DNA from: G965207335 sp965207335
Lineage (GTDB): Bacteria > Pseudomonadota > Gammaproteobacteria > PS1 > Pseudothioglobaceae
Direction of reading: 5' to 3'
Length of the DNA stretch: 64,000 nucleotides
NCBI GenBank assembly: GCA_965207335.1
Contig: OZ242267.1
Span: 1,904,150-1,968,149 of the forward strand
Below are positions 8,913 through 16,544 of this stretch, in pieces. The notes beneath the pieces were generated by a model, which had not been told where the DNA came from, made no database searches, and worked only from the letters and a program-made list of their open reading frames with translations. How positions within the stretch are numbered: the first letter of the stretch is position 1; each line of letters starts with the position of its first letter. The translations under genes and the position numbers were made by a program.

Positions 8913-9268
8913 ATTCTTTTAATGCCAACATCGCCGCTTAACATTAACTGTAATGGGGTTTTTTTATCAAATTTTTTCATAGGCCTTTTTAGCCATATTG
9001 AACCGTAACTTTTATTAGCTGGATATGTAGTCCCTAGTGAATCATATATTCCCATTAATATTTCAGCACGATTTAATATATTTTGGTTGTAAGCAAACGA
9101 CCTGTTACCATTTGTAAATGAATGTAAGTTTCTAGCTTTAAAATCATTTGGTAATCCTAATAGCACAACTTTGTCTTTATCGCTAATTTTCCAGCTATCT
9201 AATATCAACATTAAAGATGTTGTTAGAGTTTGTTTTTCTTGCTCATTTATTACATTAATGTCAAACAT
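8873..9268 (-). CDS. DUF2384 (MbcA/ParS/Xre-type) antitoxin-like protein
   Basis: This 131-residue protein occupies the place where glyQ is normally found but is not GlyQ. Its C-terminal half, NRAEILMGIYDSLGTTYP then YGSIWLKRPMKKFDKKTPLQ and LMLSGDVGIKRIWHFLDCT, has the pattern of the MbcA/ParS toxin-binding domain (W(L/M)..P...F...TPL..ML.G..G...I..HLD). The family acts as antitoxins to RES-domain NAD-degrading toxins, but no RES gene is adjacent; solitary copies are common. The N-terminal half may be a degenerate Xre-like DNA-binding region (KVVLLGLPNDFKARNLH). It starts 25 bp after tolA and overlaps glyS by 13-40 bp depending on the glyS start, so it is inside that operon. Function here is unknown. 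Confidence 0.72.
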   Translation of the reverse strand: MFDINVINEQEKQTLTTSLMLILDSWKISDKDKVVLLGLPNDFKARNLHSFTNGNRSFAYNQNILNRAEILMGIYDSLGTTYPANKSYGSIWLKRPMKKFDKKTPLQLMLSGDVGIKRIWHFLDCTQSWQN

Positions 9269-9293
9269 ATTATTTTGAATTTATTATAAAAAA

Positions 9294-10445
9294 TTATTGC
9301 TGATTAAAATCAAACTCTATTATTTCATCAAATATATCATCTACTACTGCCTTAGGTAATGGGCTTGATTTATTTATTGCTGCTTTAATTGAGATTTTAA
9401 AAGCATTACTTTTATTATTACAAGATATAATATTAATAGATTTTACCTCTCCTTGTGTGTTTTGCCTAGCAAGTACTTTACAACTCCATTTTTTTTCAAA
9501 TATTGGAGATTTAGTCCAATTTTTTCTAACATGCACTTGAATTAAACTTATATAATCGCCTTTTAATTTTTTTAATTGGTCTTCAATTAGTACTAAGTTT
9601 TCTTTTCTCTCTTCGTCTGCTATTTCTCTTGATAAACTATATTTAATCTTGTCTGTTTTAAATTTTTCAGCTGATTCTTTGTAAGATTTTTCTAATGCTT
9701 TTTTTTCTAATAAAATCTTTCGTTTTTCTGTAGCTGCATCTTTTACTGCCTGCTCTGCTTGTTTTTTTCTCTTTTCGGCTTTTTTAACATCTTGTTCTGC
9801 TAATTTTTTCTTTGCTTCGGCTTTCTTTCTGGCTTTATCTGCTTGTTTTTTTCTCTTTTCAGCTTTCTTTCTGGCCTGCTCTGCTTTCTTTTTCTTTGCC
9901 TCTACCTTTTTAACAGCCTGCTCTACTTTCTTTTTCTTTGCCTCTACCTTTTTAACAGCCTGCTCTACTTGTTTTTTCTTTACTTCGGCTTTCTTTCTTG
10001 CCTGCTCTGCTTGTTTTTTTCTCTTTTCAGCTTTCTTTCTTGCCTGCTCTGCTTTCTTTTTCTTTGCCTCTACCTTTTTAACAGCCTGCTCTACTTGTTT
10101 TTTCTTTGTCTGGGCTTTTTTAGTGTCTTTTTCAATTTTAAGTTTTTCAGATTTTAAGTTAGCTAGTTGTTTTTGCTCTTTTTTTAGTGCTAGTTGTTTT
10201 TGTTTTTTGATATTTACTAAGCGCTCTCTTTCTTGTTTAATTAACTCAAAATCAACTGTAACTGCTTTACTAATTTTTGTGTCTATTTGCTTAGTTTGGT
10301 AGTTGAGTTTTTTTGCTATTGGCTTCCATTCTGCACTAGTAGTATAAAAAATAATCAACGATAAAACAATAATATGTATGACAAGTGCAAAACTAAATGC
10401 AATAGGATATTTTTTTGCTATAAGTGGTATTTTAAAAAATTTCAT
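9294..10445 (-). CDS. tolA: TolA, Tol-Pal envelope energy-transducing protein
   Basis: TolA spans the periplasm and couples the TolQR proton motor to TolB-Pal at the outer membrane, supporting envelope constriction during division. The 383-residue protein has an N-terminal membrane anchor (about residues 16-36, FSFALVIHIIVLSLIIFY), a very long charged alpha-helix of K/A/E/Q repeats (about residues 75-245), and a C-terminal TolA/TonB-like domain (YISLIQVHVRKNWTKS through the end) with the two cysteines seen in TolA domain III. The helical region is built of near-identical 11-residue units (KKAEKRKKQAE, KKVEAKKKKAE), mirrored as DNA tandem repeats. It lies 8 bp after tolR. No tolB or pal follows. 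Confidence 0.93.
   Translation of the reverse strand: MKFFKIPLIAKKYPIAFSFALVIHIIVLSLIIFYTTSAEWKPIAKKLNYQTKQIDTKISKAVTVDFELIKQERERLVNIKKQKQLALKKEQKQLANLKSEKLKIEKDTKKAQTKKKQVEQAVKKVEAKKKKAEQARKKAEKRKKQAEQARKKAEVKKKQVEQAVKKVEAKKKKVEQAVKKVEAKKKKAEQARKKAEKRKKQADKARKKAEAKKKLAEQDVKKAEKRKKQAEQAVKDAATEKRKILLEKKALEKSYKESAEKFKTDKIKYSLSREIADEERKENLVLIEDQLKKLKGDYISLIQVHVRKNWTKSPIFEKKWSCKVLARQNTQGEVKSINIISCNNKSNAFKISIKAAINKSSPLPKAVVDDIFDEIIEFDFNQQ
9720..10115 (-). repeat. 33-bp tandem repeats encoding the TolA helix
   Basis: About a dozen copies of a 33-bp unit encode 11-residue K/A/E-rich helical repeats; several neighbouring copies are identical (for example TTTTTAACAGCCTGCTCTAC recurs on the plus strand). 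Such arrays readily change copy number, altering TolA length. Confidence 0.75.
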
Positions 10446-10453
10446 AGTTATAA

Positions 10454-10891
10454 CTAATTATTATTGTCATCTTTAGATTCAGTTATAAAACCTACTTTTT
10501 CTATGCCTATACTTGATAATTCTGTTACCAGTCCTATTACTTTGCCATAGGCAACATTTTTATCGCCTCGTATCATTACTTGTAAATTAGGGTCTTCTTC
10601 TTTATAAACTCTAACCCTAGTTTTAATTCTATTTCTGGATAATCTTTCTTTATCTTCTCCATGATAATAAAAACCTTTTTTATCAATAGTAATAACAAAT
10701 AGTTTTTTATCATCATCGGTATTTATAACTTGTGAATTATTAACATTAGGAATTTCAACTTCTACTCCTTGTTCTAAAATTGGGGTAGTAATCATAAAAA
10801 TTACCAGCAATACCAACATTACATCTATATAGGGTACTACATTTATCTCAGCGCTTGGTCTTGATTGTTTTCTATTAGGGATTGATATCAT
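10454..10891 (-). CDS. tolR: TolR, Tol-Pal proton-motor subunit
   Basis: TolR forms the inner-membrane stator complex with TolQ and transmits the proton motive force to TolA. The 145-residue protein shows the ExbD/TolR hallmark AEINVVPYIDVMLVLLVIFM (residues 14-33), in which the Asp of YIDVMLVL is the proton-carrying residue, followed by the periplasmic domain ending GIEKVGFITE. Length matches E. coli TolR (142). It lies 8 bp after tolQ and 8 bp before tolA. Confidence 0.95.
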   Translation of the reverse strand: MISIPNRKQSRPSAEINVVPYIDVMLVLLVIFMITTPILEQGVEVEIPNVNNSQVINTDDDKKLFVITIDKKGFYYHGEDKERLSRNRIKTRVRVYKEEDPNLQVMIRGDKNVAYGKVIGLVTELSSIGIEKVGFITESKDDNNN

Positions 10892-10899
10892 TTTTTATT

Positions 10900-11565
10900 C
10901 TAACGCTGAAATTTAATAAATAATTCTTCAATTAGATGAGTGTGTTTTTGCGATATTAAATCAAGCTCTGTTACCATTCTATTGTAAAAAATACTAGCTG
11001 GAATAGCAGCAAATAAACCAAAAGCAGTAGCAATTAATGCCTCAGCAATACCCGGTGCTACTATTGCTATAGTGGCTTGTTTAACACTAGCTAAACCTAT
11101 AAATGCTTGCATAATACCCCAAACAGTGCCAAACAAACCTATATATGGAGAGCTATTAGCAACCATCGCCAGAATAGATAAATCTTTATTAAGATTATCA
11201 ATGTTTTTATTGGCAATAGTACTCATAGCTCTATAAGCTCTCTCGGATGCTAATTGTTTTATTTCAATGCTTGAGTGGATATCATTATTGTGGTGCAGTT
11301 CTTGATAGCCTGTTGCAAAAATATTCTCGCTAGTAGTTCTATTATGTTTTAATTGTGGTAATGAGCTATAAAAAACATCTAAGTCATTATTACCATTGCT
11401 ATTTAATTTAGTTTCAAAATATGATATTTCTTTGTTTGATTGCATGAATATTGTTTTCTTAGAAAGGACAATAGTCCATGAATAAACAGACATAATAACC
11501 AAAATTAGCATTACAATTTGCACTAGCCAACTAGCATTAATTATTAATGATAATATATCGCTCAT
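10900..11565 (-). CDS. tolQ: TolQ, Tol-Pal proton-motor subunit
   Basis: TolQ is the three-helix inner-membrane subunit of the TolQR motor. The 221-residue protein begins with a membrane helix (about residues 12-32) and carries the conserved MotA/TolQ/ExbB segment LGLFGTVWGIMQAF-type, here SPYIGLFGTVWGIMQAFIGL, followed by IAEALIATAFGLFAAIPASI, which lines the proton path. An AAGGAG ribosome binding site precedes the ATG by 8 nt, so it is probably the first gene of tolQRA-DUF2384-glyS. ybgC, often upstream of tolQ, is absent; a short MITE and then ispA lie upstream. Confidence 0.95.
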   Translation of the reverse strand: MSDILSLIINASWLVQIVMLILVIMSVYSWTIVLSKKTIFMQSNKEISYFETKLNSNGNNDLDVFYSSLPQLKHNRTTSENIFATGYQELHHNNDIHSSIEIKQLASERAYRAMSTIANKNIDNLNKDLSILAMVANSSPYIGLFGTVWGIMQAFIGLASVKQATIAIVAPGIAEALIATAFGLFAAIPASIFYNRMVTELDLISQKHTHLIEELFIKFQR

Positions 11566-11600
11566 TTAAAATCTCCTTAAATTACAAATAATAATAGATA

Positions 11601-11658
11601 GAGACCTTTGCATAAATAGTAGTGATTAGCAAAAAATTCATATTTATGCAAAGGTCTC
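11601..11658 (+). mobile_element. 58-bp GAGACC-type MITE with 5-bp target duplication
   Basis: The unit begins GAGACCTTTGCATAAATA and ends TATTTATGCAAAGGTCTC: an 18-bp perfect inverted repeat around a 22-bp core. AGATA flanks it directly on both sides (11596-11600 and 11659-11663), a likely target duplication. It is the smallest family member here. It lies between ispA and tolQ, upstream of the tolQ start, and would form a strong hairpin in RNA, so it may also act as a terminator for ispA read-through. Confidence 0.75.
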
Positions 11659-11682
11659 AGATAAATGATACCTTAATTTATA

Positions 11683-12576
11683 CTAAAAACTGCGTTGTTT
11701 TAAATGAATAATAAAATTCTGTAAGTCATTATTGTTGGTATTTAGATTATCTAAAATAGCAAGTGCTTTGTCATAATTTTCTAAAAAAATGTTTTTTGCC
11801 TTATCCAAACCTAATAAGCTTGGATAGGTAGTTTTATTATTATTAATATCAGAATATTGCTTCTTTCCTAGATTTTTATCAATAGTTGTAATATCTAAAA
11901 CATCGTCTTGTATTTGATATGCTAGCCCTAAATTAATAGCAAAATTGTCTAAATTTTTTAATAAATTATCATCATAATTATTGCTACTAATAACACCCAT
12001 GGCAACGGCACATCTAATCAAAGATGCGGTTTTATGTTTATACATTATCTCTAAATAATTTATATCTATATTCTCATCATTATAATGTAAGTCTAAGTCT
12101 TGTCCTGCTACCATACCATTACAGCCTGAATGCTCACTTAACTTAGCTAATATTGCTAGTTTTTTTTTATAATCTAAATTATCGTCTTTGATAACAATAT
12201 CAAAAGCCATAGTTTGCAGAGCATCACCTGCTAATATTGCCATAGACTCGCCATAAGCAATATGACAAGATGGCTTATTATGTCTAGTATCATCATTATC
12301 CATAGCTGGTAGGTCGTCGTGTATTAGAGAATAGGTATGAATAAATTCAATAGCACAAGCACAACTATCTACCTTGTTAAGAGTGGTATTAAATAGCTTT
12401 GCAACTAGATATACTAGTATTGCCCTAAATCTTTTGCCACCTGCTAAGGTGCTATAAGATATAGCTTTGATTAATTTTGCTGATTTTACATAGTTAATAT
12501 TATTCAAATAATCAGCTAAATTATTATTTACTCTATTTTGATAACTTTTAATATCCGTAAAAACTAAGTTTGTCAT
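11683..12576 (-). CDS. ispA: Farnesyl (polyprenyl) diphosphate synthase
   Basis: IspA condenses dimethylallyl and geranyl diphosphate with isopentenyl diphosphate to give farnesyl diphosphate for undecaprenol and quinone synthesis. The 297-residue protein has the first Asp-rich motif in HDDLPAMDNDDTRHNKP (about residues 86-102), the STLAGGKRFRA substrate-binding segment (residues 42-52), and the second Asp-rich motif in YQIQDDVLD (about residue 220). Length equals E. coli IspA (299). It lies 15 bp after xseB, the same xseB-ispA order as in E. coli, though dxs does not follow. Confidence 0.95.
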   Translation of the reverse strand: MTNLVFTDIKSYQNRVNNNLADYLNNINYVKSAKLIKAISYSTLAGGKRFRAILVYLVAKLFNTTLNKVDSCACAIEFIHTYSLIHDDLPAMDNDDTRHNKPSCHIAYGESMAILAGDALQTMAFDIVIKDDNLDYKKKLAILAKLSEHSGCNGMVAGQDLDLHYNDENIDINYLEIMYKHKTASLIRCAVAMGVISSNNYDDNLLKNLDNFAINLGLAYQIQDDVLDITTIDKNLGKKQYSDINNNKTTYPSLLGLDKAKNIFLENYDKALAILDNLNTNNNDLQNFIIHLKQRSF

Positions 12577-12591
12577 TTTAGTTTAACACAA

Positions 12592-12810
12592 TTAAAAGTT
12601 TTGTTCAGAATTGTAATTATCGTCTTTGGTTAATTTGGCTATTTTTTGTTCAGCAGAGTTTAAAGCTTTTTGGCATTTTCTTATCAATGATATGCCATCC
12701 TCATAGTTTTTTAAAGCAGAATCTAAACTTAAATCTCCATCTTCCATTGAGTTTATAATTTTTTCTAATTCTGTAATGCCTTTATTAAAATCAAATTTTT
12801 TATCGCTCAT
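12592..12810 (-). CDS. xseB: Exonuclease VII small subunit
   Basis: XseB is the small accessory subunit that joins XseA in exonuclease VII, a single-strand DNA nuclease. The 72-residue protein contains FNKGITELEKIINSMEDGDL and SLDSALKNYEDGISLIRKCQ, which match the family pattern (LE.IV..LE.G.L.LE.SL..YE.G..L...C...L). Length fits (E. coli 80). It is first in the xseB-ispA pair. Confidence 0.93.
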   Translation of the reverse strand: MSDKKFDFNKGITELEKIINSMEDGDLSLDSALKNYEDGISLIRKCQKALNSAEQKIAKLTKDDNYNSEQNF

Positions 12811-12923
12811 TTATTGTTGCCTTAACTAGTTTTAATTAATAAAATACCCAAGATTATTGCATAAAGATAAAAAACAGCCCTTATGCAGTGGTTTAAAATT
12901 TTATCATATTCCAAATCAGTAAC

Positions 12924-14096
12924 CTAATCGTTTGCTATGGTAGTTTTATTTTGTGCTTTAGTCCAAAATTCTGCTACTTGCTTAAGCTCTAAATTAGTGC
13001 TATTTGCCCTTAATAATAAAAAATCATAGCTAGCCCGAAACCTTTTATTAAGTAATATCCTTTTGATATATTTAAGATTATTTTCTTTGGCCTGAGATTC
13101 TAGTTGTGCTTGTAATAACCAAATATCTACAATTTGATTGCTGATATATTTAGCAAATGATGTCTTTTGTTGCTGTTTTTTAATAATATTTTTGGCAATA
13201 TCTATTAATAATTCTGGTGATTTTTGAATCTTTTTTATTTGTTTTTTGCATTCTTTATTAAAAACATTCCATAAAAATATAGCCAGAAAAAAAGATAAGC
13301 TAATACTAAGCTCCTTGTTAATTCTAGCTGAAGTACTATCTAAACCTTGTAATATAAAATCATCTAATTTAGTGTTAATAAATAAATATTTAAGTAGTCC
13401 ATAAAATTCAAATTTTATAATGGTTTGCTTGACTTTGGTATTGTGCAGTAGTTTTAGCACTTCGTTATACAGCCTAGAACTTGATATATTTGTTAATAGG
13501 CAGCTATTTTTGTTAATTATATCGCTGTGTTTTTTAGCGATTTTTAGGTTAAATTTGCTAGCAAACCTAATTGCCCTTAACATTCTAACAGGGTCTTCTA
13601 TATAACGCTCTTTTGTGTTACCGATAGTTTTTAATTCGGTATTTTGTATATCTTGAAACCCATCTACAAAGTCTAAAATTTGGTGTTTTTGAATATCGTA
13701 ATATAAGGCATTAATAGTAAAGTCACGACGATAAACATCTTGCTCAATAGTTCCATATAATTTATTGCCAATCTTAGTATCTTTTTCTGATGCTAGGATT
13801 AATCCAGACCTAAATGTAGATACTTCTACAAAATATCTGTGACCATATAACACATGGACTAATTTAAATCTACGCCCGATAATTATTGCTCGTTTAAATA
13901 TAGATTTAATTTGCTCAGGTCTAGCATTAGTTACAATATCAAAATCCTTAGGAGTAACACCTAGTAATAAGTCTCTAACACAACCACCAACTAAATATGC
14001 CTGATAATTATTTTTTAGTAGTTTTTTAACAATTTGTATAGCATTTGTATCAAGTAATTTTGTAGCAAATGGGGCTGGAATTTTTTTTAGTGTCAT
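12924..14096 (-). CDS. pcnB: Poly(A) polymerase I / CCA-adding-type nucleotidyltransferase
   Basis: PcnB adds 3' poly(A) tails that mark RNA for decay. The 390-residue protein has the class II nucleotidyltransferase core: YLVGGCVRDLLLGVTPKDFD (residues 35-54, with the catalytic Asp pair in DFD), the IGRRFKLVHV segment typical of PcnB rather than of the CCA enzyme, YRRDFTINAL, and EDPVRMLRAIRFASKF. It is shorter than E. coli PcnB (465), mainly through a reduced basic C-terminal tail. The ATG shares its A with the queF stop codon (TAATG), indicating coupling. folK, the usual pcnB partner, is absent. Confidence 0.88.
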   Translation of the reverse strand: MTLKKIPAPFATKLLDTNAIQIVKKLLKNNYQAYLVGGCVRDLLLGVTPKDFDIVTNARPEQIKSIFKRAIIIGRRFKLVHVLYGHRYFVEVSTFRSGLILASEKDTKIGNKLYGTIEQDVYRRDFTINALYYDIQKHQILDFVDGFQDIQNTELKTIGNTKERYIEDPVRMLRAIRFASKFNLKIAKKHSDIINKNSCLLTNISSSRLYNEVLKLLHNTKVKQTIIKFEFYGLLKYLFINTKLDDFILQGLDSTSARINKELSISLSFFLAIFLWNVFNKECKKQIKKIQKSPELLIDIAKNIIKKQQQKTSFAKYISNQIVDIWLLQAQLESQAKENNLKYIKRILLNKRFRASYDFLLLRANSTNLELKQVAEFWTKAQNKTTIAND

Positions 14097-14449
14097 TATT
14101 TTTTATACTCTACCTTAACTGTGGTATAAATACCACCTCTAACATTAAAAACAGCTTTAACTTCCAGGTATCTAGGAGACATACACGATACTAAATCATC
14201 AAGTATTTTGTTGGTAACAGCCTCGTGAAACTCTCCCTTATCACGATATGACCAAATATACATTTTCAAAGATTTTAATTCTATGCAAACCTTATCTGCT
14301 ATATATTTTATATGAATAGTAGCAAAATCAGGTTGCCCTGTTTTTGGGCATAAACAGGTAAATTCTGGCGATTCTATTTCAATTAAATAATCTCTATTTA
14401 ATTTAGGGTTAGGAAATACTTCTATAACTTTACTTGCTAAGCTAGGCAT
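14096..14449 (-). CDS. queF: NADPH-dependent preQ0 reductase QueF
   Basis: QueF reduces the nitrile of 7-cyano-7-deazaguanine to preQ1 in the queuosine tRNA-modification pathway. The 117-residue protein is of the short, unimodular type. It shows the catalytic-Cys segment PEFTCLCPKTGQPDFA (about residues 29-44), the QueF signature ELKSLKMYIWSYRDKGEFHE (about residues 57-76), and the C-terminal VFNVRGGIYTTVKVEY. It is downstream of lptF by 25 bp and overlaps pcnB by one base. Confidence 0.95.
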   Translation of the reverse strand: MPSLASKVIEVFPNPKLNRDYLIEIESPEFTCLCPKTGQPDFATIHIKYIADKVCIELKSLKMYIWSYRDKGEFHEAVTNKILDDLVSCMSPRYLEVKAVFNVRGGIYTTVKVEYKK

Positions 14450-14474
14450 AATATAGTCTATATTTGTAATTATT

Positions 14475-15554
14475 TTAAAATCTACGGCGAAATTTATAGC
14501 TTATAAATATAAAAATCATCATAATACCATGAATACCAAAAAAACCTAAATATTTATTAATAGTGCCATCAAATAGTAATGGCTCAATTGTCGCTAATAT
14601 ATTATAGTAAATAGCATATGCGATAATACCTAGTATTATTTGATAATACTGATGATTGCTTTTTATTGTTGTTTTTGCTAAGATTGTTGCCAATAAAGAA
14701 AAAATCACCATAGCTATTATATAAGAAAATCTATTAATAATTTCAATAGTGTATTTTTCACCGTTTTTATTTAATAGTTGGATAATATTTAATGATTCCA
14801 AAGTATCTATAACAGGCTTGTTATTTTTGTTATTTTTATAAATATTTACCCTGTAATTATTAAATTCTACTATAGTTTTTTTATCATTTTGTAAAAATCC
14901 ATTGTAAATATTACCATTATATAGCTTTAAAAATTTATTTTTTTGTTTATCGGTATAAATATTACCACTATCTGCAATAATTAAAGTGTCATAATCATTA
15001 AAAAATAAAAACATGTCTTGCATTTTATTGTCTTTTTTATCTTTAAAATATAAGGCAATGCTATTGTTTAAAAAATATTGAAAAGTTTTTTCTTGAATAA
15101 AATTAATTTTATTTATTTCGTTATAGTTTTGTTTTCTTTCTGCTTTTTTAACCTCAGATAAAGGTGCTATATAAAACAATATAATAGCCATTAATAATAC
15201 CGCTAAAGCAACTATTGGCTGGATAAATATCATAATATGTTTAGTACTAATACCTATGCTATTAATAACAATCATCTCGCCATTTCTATACAATCTACCT
15301 AAGGATATAATAATTGCTAAAAATAATGAAAATGATAATAATATTGGGATAAAAGAAACAGAGTCAAAAAATATTACTGGTAATATGTCATTTACATCTG
15401 CACCAATATTGTAATTTTTGGCTATAGATATAATCATTCTATTGCTTAGAACGATAAAACTGATAATAAAAAACATTGCTAAATATAATAAAAAAATATT
15501 TTTTACTATATATTTTGCGATAATTTTATGTCTTATTTGAAATGCATTAAACAT
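14475..15554 (-). CDS. lptF: LPS export ABC permease LptF
   Basis: LptF pairs with LptG and the LptB ATPase to extract lipopolysaccharide from the inner membrane and drive it to the outer membrane. The 359-residue protein has paired N-terminal helices (about residues 13-40 and 55-77), the segment SFSLFLAIIISLGRLYRNGE (about residues 74-93), which is characteristic of LptF, a periplasmic beta-jellyroll middle domain (about 130-260), and C-terminal helices. lptG is not adjacent, so the usual lptFG pair is split. It heads the lptF-queF-pcnB run and has the repeat field at its 5' side. Confidence 0.88.
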   Translation of the reverse strand: MFNAFQIRHKIIAKYIVKNIFLLYLAMFFIISFIVLSNRMIISIAKNYNIGADVNDILPVIFFDSVSFIPILLSFSLFLAIIISLGRLYRNGEMIVINSIGISTKHIMIFIQPIVALAVLLMAIILFYIAPLSEVKKAERKQNYNEINKINFIQEKTFQYFLNNSIALYFKDKKDNKMQDMFLFFNDYDTLIIADSGNIYTDKQKNKFLKLYNGNIYNGFLQNDKKTIVEFNNYRVNIYKNNKNNKPVIDTLESLNIIQLLNKNGEKYTIEIINRFSYIIAMVIFSLLATILAKTTIKSNHQYYQIILGIIAYAIYYNILATIEPLLFDGTINKYLGFFGIHGIMMIFIFISYKFRRRF

Positions 15555-16313
15555 AAATAGGGAGTTTTATATTTTGTGTTAGTAATTATATACTGAGATT
15601 GTTACATAGTGGTAGGAAATAGCTAAAAATCTAATTACACTGTAATTGCGAACACAGTTTTTTTTGTAATTAATCACAAGTCGGACTTGTGATATATTTA
15701 TTCAGGTACGCTACTCTTTTACACCCACCGTCATTGCGAGACTTGATAAAGGCGTGGCAATCTCGTGCTACAAAAGCAATGTAATTTAAAAAAAGTACCC
15801 ATAATAGTAAGCAAAGCTTACTTTGGGGAATATCCCCAAACCCCTAACAGCAATTACAGGTTGTTTAGTTTGTGTTAAGTTGTTTTGGTTGTTTTTTTAT
15901 TAGAGATCTTTGCATAAATAAGGATGATTAACAGAATTCTGATTTTTGCTTAATTGATGATTTTCTATTAAGCCTGTCCTAGTTGTTCTAAGGCTGGTTT
16001 GATAAAAATTATCAAGTGAGTGAAAAGCGGGGTTCTGATGATTATTCATGTTTGTGTAAAGGTCTCAATTAAGGGGCAGAACTAGTTTTCGTATTACAGT
16101 TACCGTACAACAGCCCCTCAAACTCCCCATATAGAGATTTTGCTTGTAAGGTATATTTTTGTTGTGAGACATTCGCGGTGTAATTTTAAAAAAGCACTAA
16201 CAATAACGAATTAGAATTATGCCACCGTCATTGCGAGCACAGCTTTTTTGTGTGTGGCAATCTCGTCTTACATTCTATTATTCTTTATAATAATGGAAAT
16301 TATTTTTTTATGA
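15555..16313. repeat. Mosaic repeat region upstream of lptF
   Basis: This stretch contains no plausible gene. It holds two REP-like palindromes (near 15725-15772 and 16221-16269), the GTAAGCAAAGCTTAC and TTTGGGGAATATCCCCAAA hairpin module (near 15811-15860), a TTGAGGGGC/GCCCCTCAA-type module (near 16071-16137), and a 164-bp MITE inserted in the latter. The order resembles the interior of the elements at 5639 and 37389, but the GGGAATTATATAC terminal repeats are absent. Confidence 0.7.
15903..16066 (+). mobile_element. 164-bp GAGACC-type MITE
   Basis: A full-length copy running from GAGATCTTTGCATAAATAAG to GTGTAAAGGTCTC. The core includes an internal inverted repeat (CAGAATTCTG and a TATTAAGCCTGTC... 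/ ...GGCTGGTTTGATA pair). It is nearly identical to the copy at 37769-37932 and interrupts the same repeat module. Confidence 0.75.
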
Positions 16314-16319
16314 TATAAT
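16314..16319 (+). promoter_or_regulatory. -10 box placing transcription start at the DUF1640-like ATG
   Basis: TATAAT lies 6 nt before the ATG at 16326, with no Shine-Dalgarno sequence between. If it is the real -10 box, the transcript would begin at or next to the start codon and be leaderless. No clear -35 hexamer is seen. Confidence 0.4.
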
Positions 16320-16325
16320 GCTAGT

Positions 16326-16544
16326 ATGAATACACTAACAATAGCAAAAACTCTGCAAAATGCAGGCTTGGAGCAAAAACCTGCTGAGGCTATTGCTGAG
16401 GTTATTTGTGAAAGAGAGCAAGAATTAGCCACTAAAAAAGATATTAAAGACCTGCGTTGGCTCACTGTTGCAGGGTTTACCATTATGGGTGCTGGTTTTG
16501 GGTATGTATTTTCATTGCTAAATACTTTAGTTGCTAAAATTTAA
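16326..16544 (+). CDS. Small DUF1640-like membrane protein
   Basis: This 72-residue protein starts MNTLTIAKTLQNAGLEQKPA, continues with EAIAEVICEREQELATKKDI, and ends with one transmembrane helix (about residues 48-68, AGFTIMGAGFGYVFSLL). The pattern (helical start, E/A-rich region, LATK.DI..L, then a terminal TM helix) is that of the DUF1640 / CCDC90-like family of small coiled-coil membrane proteins. Function is unknown. It stands alone in the repeat field, with a TATAAT just before the ATG. A reverse-strand frame of similar length exists, but it lacks recognisable features. I think this gene is real because of the family pattern, the promoter and ordinary composition. Confidence 0.65.
   Translation: MNTLTIAKTLQNAGLEQKPAEAIAEVICEREQELATKKDIKDLRWLTVAGFTIMGAGFGYVFSLLNTLVAKI

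Noticed and set aside
8873..9268. Identification of this gene as glyQ because it precedes glyS
   Set aside because: It is less than half the length of GlyQ and contains none of its motifs; its C-terminal half fits the DUF2384/ParS pattern.
9843..10157. 104-residue plus-strand reading frame opposite tolA
   Set aside because: It is an artefact of the TolA tandem repeats read in reverse (Leu/Phe-rich low complexity).
12859..12886. Hairpin GCATAA...TTATGC downstream of pcnB as a terminator
   Set aside because: The stem is only 6-7 bp with a 16-nt loop and the T-run is inside the loop; not convincing.
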